A stretch of 64,000 nucleotides of DNA from Paractinoplanes lichenicola (lineage in GTDB: Bacteria; Actinomycetota; Actinomycetes; Mycobacteriales; Micromonosporaceae), in the NCBI RefSeq assembly GCF_016785085.1, contig NZ_JAENHO010000006.1:1-64000 (forward strand). The letters run 5' to 3'. A program made the translations under genes and the position numbers. Below are positions 1-8,781 of the stretch, one piece after another (position 1 is the stretch's first letter; every line of letters starts with the position of its first letter). Under the pieces are notes generated by a model. That model saw nothing but the letters and a program-made list of their open reading frames with translations. It ran no database searches and had not been told where the DNA came from.

Positions 1-192
1 GTTCCAGAGGCAGGGACCCGTGCCCCCGCAACCACCCACCCAGCGCAACCAACCGCACCGTGGAGTTCCAGAGGCAGGGACCCGTGCCCCCGCAACCACC
101 CACCCAGCGCAACCAACCGCACCGTGGAGTTCCAGAGGCAGGGACCCGTGCCCCCGCAACCACCCACCCAGCGCAACCAACCGCACCGTGGG
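1..192. repeat. 64-bp tandem repeat, three copies
   Basis: Three head-to-tail copies of a 64-bp unit begin at 1, 65 and 129. Each starts with gttccagaggcagggacccg and ends with accgtgga; the last copy diverges only at its end. The window begins exactly at a unit boundary, so the array may extend upstream. Open frames run through it, but they have no ribosome site and are repeat artefacts. The array lies just downstream of ssrA. Confidence 0.9.
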
Positions 193-195
193 GTT

Positions 196-216
196 TCAGG
201 GGGCTCGGCCCCCTGA
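196..216. terminator. G/C hairpin between the repeat array and ssrA
   Basis: A perfect 9-bp inverted repeat (196-204 with 208-216) with a 3-nt loop follows the repeat array. It has no T-run. It could be a second-stage terminator for ssrA or a terminator for a plus-strand gene upstream of the window; the direction is not determined. Confidence 0.45.
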
Positions 217-230
217 GCAGATATAGAGGG

Positions 231-265
231 AGGCCCCGGTCTGCGCGTTCCGCAGACAGGGGCCT
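231..265 (-). terminator. ssrA terminator hairpin
   Basis: Arms 231-245 and 251-265 pair over 15 positions with one mismatch and a 5-nt loop, starting about 10 bases past the 3' end of the tmRNA. The position and strength fit a factor-independent terminator for ssrA of the actinobacterial type without a U-tract. Confidence 0.7.
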
Positions 266-275
266 CCGACTCCCG

Positions 276-648
276 TGGAGGTGCCGGGAATCGAACCCGG
301 GTCCTTCGTCGCTTCGTCAGGGCTTCTCCGAGCGCAGCTCACTATGCCTCTACTCGGCCCCGGGAATCACGTGAGCGAGTTCCTGTGACGGGCCCAGTCG
401 CTGATTAATCTCGCCGCAAGGTCCCCGCGACCGGGACCTGTTGGCCAACCTCCTAGCTGATGCCGGAAATCCGGGACGGAGGTGCTCCCGGTCCGACAGA
501 CTCACTACTCGCCTCAGGCGGCGAGAGCGAAGTCAGCGCGATTGTTATCGGCGCTTATTGTTTTCCGACGACCGATTCTCGAGACGACGTCGGCTTCCTC
601 GGCTCGCTTCCCCTGTCTCCACATTCGAAGTCGAAACCAGTCACCCCC
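276..648 (-). ncRNA. ssrA: transfer-messenger RNA (tmRNA)
   Basis: This is the tmRNA that rescues stalled ribosomes together with SmpB, encoded nearby at 1358-1834. The 5' end GGGGGUG (from 648) pairs with CACCUCC near the 3' end to form the acceptor stem. The T-arm sequence GGTTCGATTCC is present near 285-300. The 3' CCA is not encoded (the DNA continues ACGGG), so it must be added after transcription. The tag frame at 552-514 reads ADNNRADFALAA and then stops. The hydrophobic ALAA end is the degradation signal, and the 12-residue length resembles the mycobacterial tag. The resume codon GCC at 552-550 is inferred from that similarity. Confidence 0.95.
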
Positions 649-672
649 TGGTCAGTGAACAACTGTGCCATC

Positions 673-1314
673 CTACCTGACGCTGCAGGAGCCGCCCAAC
701 GCATTACAGCCCGACGGGCGGGCCTTGCCGCGGCCGGTCTTCGATGTCTGGTAGCCGAAGCTGGCCTGGGCGCCGGGGGCCAGGGTGCCGCCGGTGAAGA
801 CGAGGCTGTCGCCCTGCTGGTCGCCGGTGGCGTTCCAGACTCCGCGCAGCTCCAGGTTGCGCAGGCCGGAGTGGCTGACGGTCACCCGCCAGCGTGTCGG
901 GCGGTCGCCCTCGTTGGTGACGCGGACGGCGGCCACGTAGCCCTCGTCCCAGCTCGCGCCGACCGCGAGGGTGGCCTCGACGTCGGCCTGCGGCGGGGGC
1001 GGTGCGGTGGTGGTCTTGGTCACGGCCGGCTTGGTGGTAGGGCGCGGCGTGGGACTCGTGGGAGCAGAGCTCCGGGTGCGAGAGGGCGAGGCTGACGGCG
1101 TACGGGAAGGGGTGTGGGAAACGGACGGCGGGGACGGGACCGCAATCGTCGGGGCCGGCAACGACGGCAGCACGAGCGAGGGCGCCTTGGACGCCTCGGC
1201 GGGGCCGACCGCGCGGACCGCGACCCAGACGACCAGGAGCACCAGGATCGCAACGCCGAAACTCAGGATGAACCTGGCCGTCCCGAACACGCGCACGGAG
1301 TGCTTGGCAGCCAA
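673..1314 (-). CDS. membrane-anchored protein with C-terminal CBM2-like domain
   Basis: This is a predicted 213-residue protein. One membrane segment lies at about residues 13-35, followed by a Pro/Ser/Thr-rich linker (about 40-108) and a C-terminal beta-sandwich-like domain (about 110-213). That domain has the spacing of carbohydrate-binding module family 2, with W-N-A, PG-x-x-x-x-F-G-Y and a terminal C-x6-C pair. The TTG at 1314 is preferred as start because GGGAGG lies 7 nt upstream. An in-frame ATG at 1377 would overlap smpB and has no such site. No catalytic domain is present, so a role in binding a surface polysaccharide is inferred. It sits between smpB and ssrA. Confidence 0.75.
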   Translation of the reverse strand: MAAKHSVRVFGTARFILSFGVAILVLLVVWVAVRAVGPAEASKAPSLVLPSLPAPTIAVPSPPSVSHTPSRTPSASPSRTRSSAPTSPTPRPTTKPAVTKTTTAPPPPQADVEATLAVGASWDEGYVAAVRVTNEGDRPTRWRVTVSHSGLRNLELRGVWNATGDQQGDSLVFTGGTLAPGAQASFGYQTSKTGRGKARPSGCNALGGSCSVR

Positions 1315-1357
1315 CTTGCGACCTCCCCCATTTGAGCCGGCGGGGAAGGGTACCTTG

Positions 1358-1834
1358 TCAGCCCATGCCCTTGGCACGCCGGCCGAGGGATCGGCTGATC
1401 TCTTTCTGCGCGTCGCGACTGGCCAGGTCCTGACGCTTGTCGTAGCTCTTCTTGCCCTTGCCGAGGCCGAGTTCGACCTTGGCGTACCCGTTGTGGAAAT
1501 AGACCTGGAGCGGCACCAGCGTCACGCCGTCGTCGCGCAGCTTGCCGCGCATCTTGGCGATCTCCTCGCGGTGCAGGAGCAGCTTGCGGACGCGCCGCGG
1601 CTCGTGGTTGGTCCAGGTGCCCTGGGTGTATTCCGGGATGTGCATCCCGTGGAGGAAGATCTCGCCGTTGTTCTCGTGGCCGAACGCGTCGACCAGCGAG
1701 GCCCGCCCGGCCCGCAACGACTTGACCTCGGTGCCGGTCAGCACCAGGCCCGCCTCGAACGTGTCGGAGATGGCGTAGTCGTGGTGGGCCTTGCGGTTGG
1801 AGGCGACGACCTTGCGACCTTGTTCGCGTGGCAT
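1358..1834 (-). CDS. smpB: SsrA-binding protein SmpB
   Basis: SmpB binds the tRNA-like domain of tmRNA and brings it to stalled ribosomes. The 158-residue product has the family features: NRKAHHDY near residue 12, GTEVKSLR near 35, the SLVDAF segment and a basic C-terminal tail ending RRAKGMG. Length and motifs are normal. It follows the prfB-ftsE-ftsX-peptidase genes on the same strand, and ssrA lies 0.7 kb downstream, so both parts of the rescue system are local. Confidence 0.97.
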   Translation of the reverse strand: MPREQGRKVVASNRKAHHDYAISDTFEAGLVLTGTEVKSLRAGRASLVDAFGHENNGEIFLHGMHIPEYTQGTWTNHEPRRVRKLLLHREEIAKMRGKLRDDGVTLVPLQVYFHNGYAKVELGLGKGKKSYDKRQDLASRDAQKEISRSLGRRAKGMG

Positions 1835-1887
1835 GCCGCCGGACCCCCTGTGAATGAGTGACAGAACCTCACAATGTTACAGGGGGC

Positions 1888-3138
1888 TCAGCAGAGGCAG
1901 GGCGGCAGATAATGCACCGGGTCGCGGGGCTCGCCGTTGAAGCGGGTCTCGAAGTGCAGATGGTTGCCGGTGGAGGCGCCGGTCGTGCCGACCAGCCCGA
2001 TCACCTCGCCCCGGCGTACGTAATCCCCGACGTCGACCAGGAACGCCGACTGGTGCCCGTAGCAGGTCTGGAAGGCGACGCCGTTGATCCGGCCGTGGCT
2101 GACGCAGGTGTATCGGCCGTAGCCACCGGCCCAGCCGGCCCTGATCACCCGGCCCGCGGCGGCCGCGCGGATGGGGGTGCCGCCGCCCGCCGCGATGTCC
2201 ATGCCGGCGTGCAGTTGCCACACGCGGTAATACGGGTCGTATCGCCATCCGTAGTTGCTGGACTTCCAGCCGACGACCGGCATGAGCAGCCGGCCACCGG
2301 CATAGCGGGCGTCGCCGGATTTGAGGGAGTAGCCGCGCAGCGCGGCCTCGATCCGGGCCTCCTCGGCCTTGGCGGCCCGATAGCGGGCGAGCACGGCCGA
2401 GCGCTGCGAGTTGGCCACCTGCAGCGCGGCGGCCCGGGTCTGGGTCAGCTTGGCCAGGGCCGCGCGGGCCTGCTCGGCGGCCGCCTGGGCGTCCCGCGCG
2501 GCGGTCAGCCGGTCGCGCGCGTCCGCCTCGGCCTCCTCGGCGGCGCGCTTGGCGAGTCCGGCCCGGTCCTGTTCCGTACGGGCCACGCGCCGCGCCTCGA
2601 CCAGGACGCCGACCTCGCGCTGCTGGGCGCGCATGATCTGGTCGACGATGCTGAGCCGGTCCATCATGTCGGCCGGGCCGCTGGCGTCGACGAGCACGTT
2701 GAGGCGGGCGATGTCGCTGCCCATATAGCTCGCGGTCGCGATCTCGTCGACCCGGTCGCGCGCGTCGGAGACCTGGTCCCGCGCCGCCTGGAAGCGTCCG
2801 GCGACCTGCCCGTACGCCTCCCGGGCCGCCTTGGCCCTGCGTTCGGCGCTCTTGGCGGCGGCCAGCGCTGCGGCGACCGCCCCACGCGAGGTGGCGACCT
2901 TCTTCTGAGCGGCAGGCATGGCCGCGGTGGCGGTCTCGAGGCGCCGGGCGGCCGCGCGGGCGACGTCGGTGGCGTGTTCGAGGACGGCCTCGGCCCGCTG
3001 TACGGCCTTGCCGGCGCGTTCGGCGTCGTCGTTCTTGGGGTCGGCGTGGGCCGGGTGTGGCGCGATCAGCAGGGCAGCGCAAACCAGCAGAAGCGCACTT
3101 TTCCGGCTATGTCGACGTTTGGACCACACGAAGAGCAC
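1888..3138 (-). CDS. secreted M23 peptidase with coiled coil, FtsEX-associated
   Basis: This is a 416-residue exported protein. It has a signal peptide at about residues 1-33 (ending AHA), a long Ala/Glu/Arg-rich coiled coil at about 40-270, and a C-terminal LytM/M23 domain at about 300-405. Metal ligands are visible in HAGMDIAAGGG and GNHLHFE, so it should be an active zinc endopeptidase acting on peptidoglycan. The coiled-coil plus M23 architecture directly downstream of ftsEX is that of EnvC and mycobacterial RipC, which FtsEX regulates. The GTG start has AAGG about 9 nt upstream. The product ends PPCLC, an unusual Cys pair at the very C terminus. Confidence 0.9.
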   Translation of the reverse strand: MLFVWSKRRHSRKSALLLVCAALLIAPHPAHADPKNDDAERAGKAVQRAEAVLEHATDVARAAARRLETATAAMPAAQKKVATSRGAVAAALAAAKSAERRAKAAREAYGQVAGRFQAARDQVSDARDRVDEIATASYMGSDIARLNVLVDASGPADMMDRLSIVDQIMRAQQREVGVLVEARRVARTEQDRAGLAKRAAEEAEADARDRLTAARDAQAAAEQARAALAKLTQTRAAALQVANSQRSAVLARYRAAKAEEARIEAALRGYSLKSGDARYAGGRLLMPVVGWKSSNYGWRYDPYYRVWQLHAGMDIAAGGGTPIRAAAAGRVIRAGWAGGYGRYTCVSHGRINGVAFQTCYGHQSAFLVDVGDYVRRGEVIGLVGTTGASTGNHLHFETRFNGEPRDPVHYLPPCLC

Positions 3139-3179
3139 CGTAACGCGACCTTACGTGTCGTACCTCCTAAAACGCCCAA

Positions 3180-3210
3180 CGGCCGCATCCCCTTGACGAG
3201 GATGCGGCCG
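3180..3210 (-). terminator. hairpin between ftsX and the M23 gene
   Basis: A perfect 11-bp inverted repeat (3180-3190 with 3200-3210) with a 9-nt loop lies 25 bases past the ftsX stop, followed within 10 bases on the minus strand by TTTT. It probably reduces read-through from ftsEX into the peptidase gene. Confidence 0.65.
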
Positions 3211-3234
3211 CGGTGTGAGTTCAGCCGGAGAGCG

Positions 3235-4110
3235 TCAGACCTTCAGGTAGAAGCGCAGCGTCACCCAGGCGGTGACCGCGCTGACGAGGGCGCCGACGCC
3301 GGCCAGCAGCGGCAGCATCAGCCACACGTTGCCGTTCTCGATGGGCGTCAGGATCGTCGTGAGCGCCTGGAGCTTGTTGTCGAAGAGCACAACCTTGCTC
3401 ACGAAGAGGGCGACGAAGCCGAGCAGCGCGCCGATCAGGCCGGCCACTACCGCCTCGAGCACGAACGGCGCCTGGATGAACCAGTTGGACGCGCCGACCA
3501 GCTTCATGACGGCGACCTCGCGGCGCTTGCTGTACGCGGCGACCTGGATCGTGTTGCCGACCAGGAGCAGCGCGGCCAACGCCATCACCCCCGCGACCAC
3601 CAGCGCACCCACCTGGATGGCGTTGAAGATGTTGAACACCTTGTCGAGCAGCGCACGCTGGTCGATGATGTCCTGAATGCCCTGCATGCCCTTCATCTGA
3701 TCGGTGAAGGTCTTGTACGTCTCGGGGTTCTTGAGCTTCACCCGGAACGACTCGGGAAGGCTGTTGGGGCCGACCGAGTTGACGAACTCGGGCGAGTCCT
3801 TCCAGAGCGTCTTGAACCGCTCGAGCGCCTGCTCGCGAGTCTCGTACGTCTGGCTGGCGACCAGGGGGTTGGACGAGATCGCGCTGTCGATCTCCTGCCG
3901 CTGGCCGTCGGTGACGTCCGTGCGCAGGAAGATCGAGACCTCGATCTCGCCGTAGTAATAGCTCTTCATCTGGTCGACCTGCATGTAGAGCAGGACACTC
4001 GCGCCCAGCATGGTCAGCGAGACCGACATGGTGATGATCATGGCGACCGTCATCGTGACGTTACGCCACAGGCCCACCAGGACCTCGTTGAGGACGTACT
4101 TCAAGCGCAT
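3235..4110 (-). CDS. ftsX: cell division ABC permease FtsX
   Basis: FtsX is the membrane partner of FtsE and transmits ATP hydrolysis to extracellular peptidoglycan hydrolases. The 291-residue product has the FtsX layout: a first membrane segment at about residues 22-43, an extracellular loop at about 45-165, and three more membrane segments at about 170-285. The cytoplasmic motif RREVAVMKLVGASNWFI (residues about 197-213) is typical. It lies 60 bp downstream of ftsE on the same strand. Confidence 0.96.
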   Translation of the reverse strand: MRLKYVLNEVLVGLWRNVTMTVAMIITMSVSLTMLGASVLLYMQVDQMKSYYYGEIEVSIFLRTDVTDGQRQEIDSAISSNPLVASQTYETREQALERFKTLWKDSPEFVNSVGPNSLPESFRVKLKNPETYKTFTDQMKGMQGIQDIIDQRALLDKVFNIFNAIQVGALVVAGVMALAALLLVGNTIQVAAYSKRREVAVMKLVGASNWFIQAPFVLEAVVAGLIGALLGFVALFVSKVVLFDNKLQALTTILTPIENGNVWLMLPLLAGVGALVSAVTAWVTLRFYLKV

Positions 4111-4170
4111 CGGGGGGTTCCTTCCGGGACTCCGCGCAGTTCTGGTTCAGTCGGGGGTAGTCGGCGGAGC

Positions 4171-4851
4171 TCAGCCGTAGACGCCGCGAGCCTGGTCGCG
4201 AACGATGCGACCACTCTCGATCTCGATGACGCGCCGGCGCATCTGGTTGACGATGTTGGAGTCGTGCGTGACCATCACGACCGTCGTGCCCGTCCGGTTG
4301 ATCCGGTCGAGCAGCCGCATGATCTCGATCGACGTGTCGGGGTCGAGGTTTCCGGTGGGCTCGTCGGCCAGCAGGATCAGCGGGCGGTTGACGAACGCGC
4401 GGGCGACCGCGACACGCTGCTGCTCACCACCGGAGAGCTCGTGCGGGTAGCGGTGCTCCTTGCCGCCCAGGCCGACCAGCTCGAGAACCTCGGGCACGAC
4501 CCGCCGGGACACGGCCTTGGTCTTGCCGATGACCTCCAGGGCGAAGGCCACGTTCTCGTACGCGGTGCGGTTGGGCAGCAGACGGAAGTCTTGGAACACG
4601 CAGCCGATCGAGCGGCGGAAGTGGGGAATCTTCCAGGATCGGATGGAGGTGACGTCCTTCGCGTTGACCATCACCTTGCCGCGCGTCGGGGCGACCTCGT
4701 GCAGCAGAAGCTTGATGATCGTGGACTTGCCGGAACCGGAGGGGCCGATGAAGAAGACGAACTCACCCTTCTCGATCCCGACGCTGACCTCGTCCAGCGA
4801 CGGGCGAGACGCCTTGGGGTACGTCTTCGTCACGTTCTCGAGCTGAATCAC
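4171..4851 (-). CDS. ftsE: cell division ATP-binding protein FtsE
   Basis: This is the ATPase of the FtsEX complex, 226 residues from the GTG at 4851. That start gives the usual N terminus [12 protein letters not shown]. The frame is open further upstream to 4953, but the extra residues do not resemble the family. Walker A is [14 protein letters not shown], the signature is [15 protein letters not shown] and Walker B is [12 protein letters not shown]. No clear ribosome site precedes the chosen GTG, so a leaderless mRNA is possible. prfB lies immediately upstream and ftsX downstream, the standard actinobacterial order. Confidence 0.95.
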   Translation of the reverse strand: MIQLENVTKTYPKASRPSLDEVSVGIEKGEFVFFIGPSGSGKSTIIKLLLHEVAPTRGKVMVNAKDVTSIRSWKIPHFRRSIGCVFQDFRLLPNRTAYENVAFALEVIGKTKAVSRRVVPEVLELVGLGGKEHRYPHELSGGEQQRVAVARAFVNRPLILLADEPTGNLDPDTSIEIMRLLDRINRTGTTVVMVTHDSNIVNQMRRRVIEIESGRIVRDQARGVYG

Positions 4852-4999
4852 GGGAACGGAGTCTACGCGGTGTAACGAAAACGCCAACCCCGCCGGGTCC
4901 GCCATTCTGCGCGTCTGGTGAAGAAACCCGGCCGCCGGGCGACGGCGGCCCACCGTTCGTCCGGGGGCCGTCGCCGTCCGTAGACGATCTTGCCGGTCG

Positions 5000-6118
5000 T
5001 TACGCCGAGGCGCTCTTCTCGGACTGCTTGCGCCAGCGGATGCCGGCCTCGATGAAGTCGTCGAGATCGCCGTCGAAGACGTTCGACGGGTTGCCCGTCT
5101 CCTGCTCAGTGCGCAGATCCTTGACCATCTGGTAAGGGTGCAGCACGTACGAGCGCATCTGGTCGCCCCAGGATCCGGTGGTGTCCTGCTTGAGGCCGGC
5201 CATCTTCGCCTCCTCCTCCTGACGCTTGCGCTCGAGGAGGCGCGCCTGGAGCACGCGCATGGCCGAGGCCTTGTTTTGAAGCTGCGACTTCTCGTTCTGA
5301 CAGGTGACGACGATGCCCGTCGGAATGTGCGTCAGGCGCACGGCGGAGTCGGTCGTGTTAACGCTCTGTCCACCAGGACCCGACGAACGGTAGACGTCGA
5401 CGCGGAGCTCGTTCTCCGGGATGTCGATGTGGTCGGTCTGCTCGACAACGGGCATGACCTCGACACCGGCGAAGCTCGTCTGACGGCGGCCCTGGTTGTC
5501 GAACGGGCTGATCCGCACCAGGCGGTGGGTGCCCGATTCCACGCTCAAGGTCCCATAGGCGTACGGGACCTTGACCGCGAACGTGGCGGACTTGAGCCCC
5601 GCCTCCTCGGCGTAGGACGTGTCGTACACCTCGGTGGGGTAGCCGTGCCGCTCGGCCCAGCGCAGATACATCCGCATGAGCATCTCGGCGAAGTCGGCCG
5701 CGTCGACACCGCCGGCGCCGGCCCGGATGGCCACCACGGCCTCGCGGGAGTCGTACTCCCCCGAGAGCAGGGTGCGCACCTCCATCTCCTCAATGGCCTT
5801 GCTCAGCGCGACGATCTCGACGCCCACCTCGTGCACGGAGTCCTCGTCGGCCTCGGCTTCGGCCATCTCGAGCAGCAAGCCGGCATCGTCGAGCCGAGAG
5901 CGCAGCCGCTCGATGCGATCGATGTCGCCGGAAACGTACGAAAGGCGGCTGTTGACCTCTTGAGCCCGGGCCTGGTCGTCCCACAGGTCCGGCGCGGAGG
6001 CCTGCTCCTCAAGGTCCGCCTTGTCCCGACGCAGCTTGTCGACGTCCAGGACGTTCTCGATGTTGCGCAGGGTGGCGTCGAGGGTCTTGAGTTGCTCGGG
6101 ATAGTCGGCAGCAGTCAC
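5000..6118 (-). CDS. prfB: peptide chain release factor 2
   Basis: RF2 releases peptides at UGA and UAA codons. From the GTG at 6118 the protein has 372 residues, the normal size. The peptidyl-tRNA hydrolysis motif is in [17 protein letters not shown], and the RF2-type stop-codon recognition loop reads [13 protein letters not shown]. No in-frame TGA near codon 26 is present, so the programmed frameshift of enterobacterial prfB is absent. A TTG three codons upstream is an alternative start. It probably leads the prfB-ftsE-ftsX run. Confidence 0.96.
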   Translation of the reverse strand: MTAADYPEQLKTLDATLRNIENVLDVDKLRRDKADLEEQASAPDLWDDQARAQEVNSRLSYVSGDIDRIERLRSRLDDAGLLLEMAEAEADEDSVHEVGVEIVALSKAIEEMEVRTLLSGEYDSREAVVAIRAGAGGVDAADFAEMLMRMYLRWAERHGYPTEVYDTSYAEEAGLKSATFAVKVPYAYGTLSVESGTHRLVRISPFDNQGRRQTSFAGVEVMPVVEQTDHIDIPENELRVDVYRSSGPGGQSVNTTDSAVRLTHIPTGIVVTCQNEKSQLQNKASAMRVLQARLLERKRQEEEAKMAGLKQDTTGSWGDQMRSYVLHPYQMVKDLRTEQETGNPSNVFDGDLDDFIEAGIRWRKQSEKSASA

Positions 6119-6135
6119 GACAGTCAAGACTACGC

Positions 6136-6163
6136 CGCCCCGACCAGTTTGCTGGTCGGGGCG
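6136..6163 (-). terminator. terminator hairpin after the PadR gene
   Basis: A perfect 12-bp inverted repeat (6136-6147 with 6152-6163) with loop TTTG lies 20 bases past the stop of the PadR gene and just before the prfB start. It probably separates the two transcription units; it could also act in the short prfB leader. Confidence 0.75.
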
Positions 6164-6182
6164 GGGCACACTGTCAGGGTCG

Positions 6183-6698
6183 TCAGCCGGCCGGAGCGAT
6201 CTTGAGCCAGCTGAGCGCGGCCTTGTGATAGGCGACGGCGAACTCGAGGGCCGCCGCGCCGTACGCGTCGCCCGCCTTCTTCGCCTCCTTCGCCTGCTCC
6301 TTGGCCATCGCCATGGCCTCGGAGTGGTATTCACTGGCGCCGGTGTAGAGGGTTTGCAGCTGAGTGCCGCTGTGCTGCTCGCCGAAGGCGACCCGCAAGG
6401 CGACCGGGTTGCGCAAGGCATCCCGGCCCGCGGGCTCGGCTAGCCACCGGCTGAAGGCTCGCTTGCCGGAGGCGGTGATGGCGTAGGGCTGGCTGGATCT
6501 GGGGCCGGGCTTGCCGAGCCGGACGAAGCCCATTTCGGCAAGAACCGGCAATTCGCGGTAGACCTGGCTCCGCGTCATCGACCAGTATGGCCCGAGGCGG
6601 CGTTCGGCAGCCGCCATAAGCTGACCGCCGGTCATCGGCCCCTCGTGAAGCAGGCCGAGCAATGCGGCAGCCGTGGGATTGATTTGAGAGTCGGGCAT
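6183..6698 (-). CDS. PadR family transcriptional regulator
   Basis: This is a 171-residue regulator. The N-terminal winged-helix domain (about residues 8-85) contains the PadR core: [15 protein letters not shown], then a [15 protein letters not shown] recognition-helix region and [11 protein letters not shown]. The C-terminal helices (about 95-171) should mediate dimerisation. The ATG at 6698 is chosen because residues upstream are not PadR-like; AGAAGG sits too close to it to be a good ribosome site. The target is unknown, but the divergent membrane protein at 7021 shares the intergenic region, which holds a perfect inverted repeat. Confidence 0.88.
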   Translation of the reverse strand: MPDSQINPTAAALLGLLHEGPMTGGQLMAAAERRLGPYWSMTRSQVYRELPVLAEMGFVRLGKPGPRSSQPYAITASGKRAFSRWLAEPAGRDALRNPVALRVAFGEQHSGTQLQTLYTGASEYHSEAMAMAKEQAKEAKKAGDAYGAAALEFAVAYHKAALSWLKIAPAG

Positions 6699-6774
6699 GC
6701 CTTCTAAGCTGCCACTTTGTCGCGCCGACGTCCAGGATTTCGCCCGATCCGTCCAGTTTGCGTCTCCACAAACG

Positions 6775-6793
6775 ACTGTCCCGCACGGACAGT
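6775..6793. promoter_or_regulatory. candidate operator, ACTGTCC-N5-GGACAGT
   Basis: A perfect inverted repeat with 7-bp arms and a 5-nt spacer lies in the 322-bp region between the divergent PadR gene and the membrane protein gene. It is 77 bp upstream of the PadR start, where an autoregulatory operator would be expected. It does not match the ATGT-N8-ACAT core reported for some PadR proteins. Confidence 0.5.
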
Positions 6794-7020
6794 CCGACCA
6801 CGAGGGTCGAGACGGCGCGTTCTGCCGAAAATCTGGGTCTTGACCAGCTAAAATGGCGCTAGCCAAACGGTCAGACGGCGATGCCGGGCAGGAAACACCC
6901 GAAAACCGGACAGACTTCCTCTGCGGAACGCGTACGTTCCCAACAAATACGACAATCGACTCCGTTTTGCCACCTCAGGGCCCGTCCGGCCCGTCAGATG
7001 AGCCGCGTACCCTGAGCCAC

Positions 7021-8148
7021 ATGTCTTCCCAGGAGGTCGCACCGGCCCCGAAACCGGCCGCGGCCGCCTCGTCGAACGGGTTCCTGCTGGCGGCCCTCAG
7101 CCTGGTCTGGATGGGCGCCATGCTGTGGTCGGCGCGCGCGACGATCACCGGCCGCGTCGACGCCGAGGCGGAAGTGACCTCCACGGCGTACGCGTTGCCC
7201 GGCGCCATCTCGGCCAGCCTCGTCACCGGGTCCACCGTGGCCCTCGCGGTGCTGGCGCTGATGAGCCGGCGCGGCGAGCTCGGCGCCAGCACCCGGTTCG
7301 CCATCGCCACCGGCAGCGGGCTGCTCGTCGGGGTGCTGGGCGCGCTGACCATCGTCACGATCAACACCGAGGGCTGGCTGTACGCGGTGGTCGGCGGGAC
7401 GGTGGCCGCGGCGGCGACGATCGGCGGGGCGCTGGCCGGGTTCCGCATCCCCCGGGTCGTGCACGCGGTCGGGTGGGCCTCGGTGGCCGTCTTCGTGATC
7501 GGCTTCGTGCTCAACCTGTTCCAGGGGCCGCTGATCGACGCGCTCAGCTCCAATTCGGCGGGCTCCCGGGCCGACGCGAACCAGTGGATCTCGTACGGGC
7601 AGGGTGTGCTCAGCGGTCTGGTCGCCGCGCTGGTGTCCTACCAGGTGCTGCGCCGCGATCGCCGCAAGTCGGGCGGGCTGGACGTGCCGTGGGGGCTCTA
7701 TGGGCTAGCCGGGGCCGGGGCCGGGCTGCTGCTGGTGATCGCGGAGATCCTCACCCGTACGGCCGGGAATCGCGTGCTCGATCTGGCCGGGCGGGTCAGC
7801 GAGCTCGAACTGGTGGTGCAGCAGATGCTCAGCGGGGCGCGGCTCAACAGCGCCCTGATCATTTTGTTCGTGGGAGCGATCAGCGCGACGATCGCCGTGG
7901 GGCGCACGATCAGCCCGGCCCCGGACGACTCGGAATTGGACGAGCCTGCCGCTCCGGCTTCTTCTTCCGCCGCTTCGTCTTCGGCTTCCGATTCGCCCGC
8001 CGCTTCGTCGTCGGCTTCCGGTTCCTCCGACGCTTCGTCTTCGGCTTCCGGTTCCTCCGACGCTTCGTCTTCGGCTTCCGGTGACGTTGCGGAGCCGGCG
8101 AGCAAGGGGCCCGTCAAGCCGCAGCCGGGGCCGTCCGCGGCCTCCTAG
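7021..8148 (+). CDS. polytopic membrane protein with Ser/Ala-repeat tail
   Basis: This 375-residue protein of unknown function has about eight hydrophobic segments between residues 15 and 300 and a soluble C-terminal tail. The tail (about 318-355) contains 10-residue repeats of the type ASSSASGSSD, encoded by a 30-bp DNA repeat at 7972-8082, and ends with a short Pro/Lys-rich stretch. No transporter or enzyme motif is recognised. The ATG at 7021 is chosen because the hydrophobic region follows about 18 residues later; no clear ribosome site precedes it. A start at 6853 is possible but adds non-hydrophobic sequence. Confidence 0.75.
   Translation: MSSQEVAPAPKPAAAASSNGFLLAALSLVWMGAMLWSARATITGRVDAEAEVTSTAYALPGAISASLVTGSTVALAVLALMSRRGELGASTRFAIATGSGLLVGVLGALTIVTINTEGWLYAVVGGTVAAAATIGGALAGFRIPRVVHAVGWASVAVFVIGFVLNLFQGPLIDALSSNSAGSRADANQWISYGQGVLSGLVAALVSYQVLRRDRRKSGGLDVPWGLYGLAGAGAGLLLVIAEILTRTAGNRVLDLAGRVSELELVVQQMLSGARLNSALIILFVGAISATIAVGRTISPAPDDSELDEPAAPASSSAASSSASDSPAASSSASGSSDASSSASGSSDASSSASGDVAEPASKGPVKPQPGPSAAS
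7972..8082 (+). repeat. 30-bp in-frame coding repeat
   Basis: Units beginning gcttcgtcttcggcttccgg start at 7972, 8002, 8032 and 8062. The third and fourth are identical over the shared length and the first two have a few changes. The 30-bp period keeps the reading frame, so copy-number change would lengthen or shorten the tail of the membrane protein by 10 residues at a time. Confidence 0.9.
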
Positions 8149-8163
8149 TTTCTTGCGGGCGTG

Positions 8164-8673
8164 TCAGAGCAGTTCGTCCAGCTCCGACACCGCGTACCAC
8201 TCGAGCTCGTGATCCTCGGCGCTGTCGACCGTGAACTGGGCGTCGGGATCACCCGCGGCCGCCTCGTCGACCACCTCGGACGCCGCCGACACCACCTCGG
8301 CCGCATCCGCGCTGTCCACGTGGATCGAGGCGACCTCCTTGATCGACAGCGGCTGCGGCAGCCGGACGGTGCTCGAACCGAGCTCGACATCCTCCCGGAC
8401 GAGCGCCGTCGACGGCACGTCGGCCGAGACCACCACCCGCCGCCGCGGGGCCTCCGGGTCGAGGCGCAGCAGATGCAGAGCGCCCTGGGCGGCCCTGGTG
8501 AAGGCCACGTATTCCAACTCCTCCTCGTCGCCCTCCGCATACCACTCGCGGAGCGCGGGAGTCACGGCGTGCGCCTCCAACGGCCCGGCACCCAACTGCC
8601 CGTCGGCGCGCAGGGCCGCCAGCATCGGCACGGTGGCCGGCACATAGACCCGGACCAGCTCGGTGATCGGCAC
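8164..8673 (-). CDS. DUF6912 family protein
   Basis: This is a 169-residue acidic protein starting [18 protein letters not shown], the conserved N terminus of an actinobacterial family of unknown function (recalled as DUF6912). The GTG at 8673 follows GGAGGAGAC, a strong ribosome site, which decides the start against an upstream in-frame codon at 8841. No signal peptide, membrane segment or catalytic motif is visible. It converges with the membrane protein gene, leaving 15 bp between stops. Two DnaA-box sequences lie about 110 bp upstream of its start. Confidence 0.8.
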   Translation of the reverse strand: MPITELVRVYVPATVPMLAALRADGQLGAGPLEAHAVTPALREWYAEGDEEELEYVAFTRAAQGALHLLRLDPEAPRRRVVVSADVPSTALVREDVELGSSTVRLPQPLSIKEVASIHVDSADAAEVVSAASEVVDEAAAGDPDAQFTVDSAEDHELEWYAVSELDELL

Positions 8674-8781
8674 GTCTCCTCCAGCGGTTGAACCGTCCCC
8701 GTAGTACACCGCCGAGGCGGCGCGGGGTAGGCCCATTCCACCAGTCGTGTCCGGATCGTGGCGTGCCGGGCCCTCGCCGCC

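Noticed and set aside
276-340. Separate tRNA gene
   Set aside because: The T-arm and acceptor belong to the tRNA-like domain of tmRNA; no anticodon arm is present.
1858-4875. Very long open frame on the plus strand opposite the M23, ftsX and ftsE genes
   Set aside because: It is antisense to three clearly recognised genes; high GC content opens the opposite frames. The product has no recognisable domain.
6040-6118. Programmed frameshift in prfB
   Set aside because: The frame is continuous from the start codon and no in-frame TGA with an internal Shine-Dalgarno site is seen.
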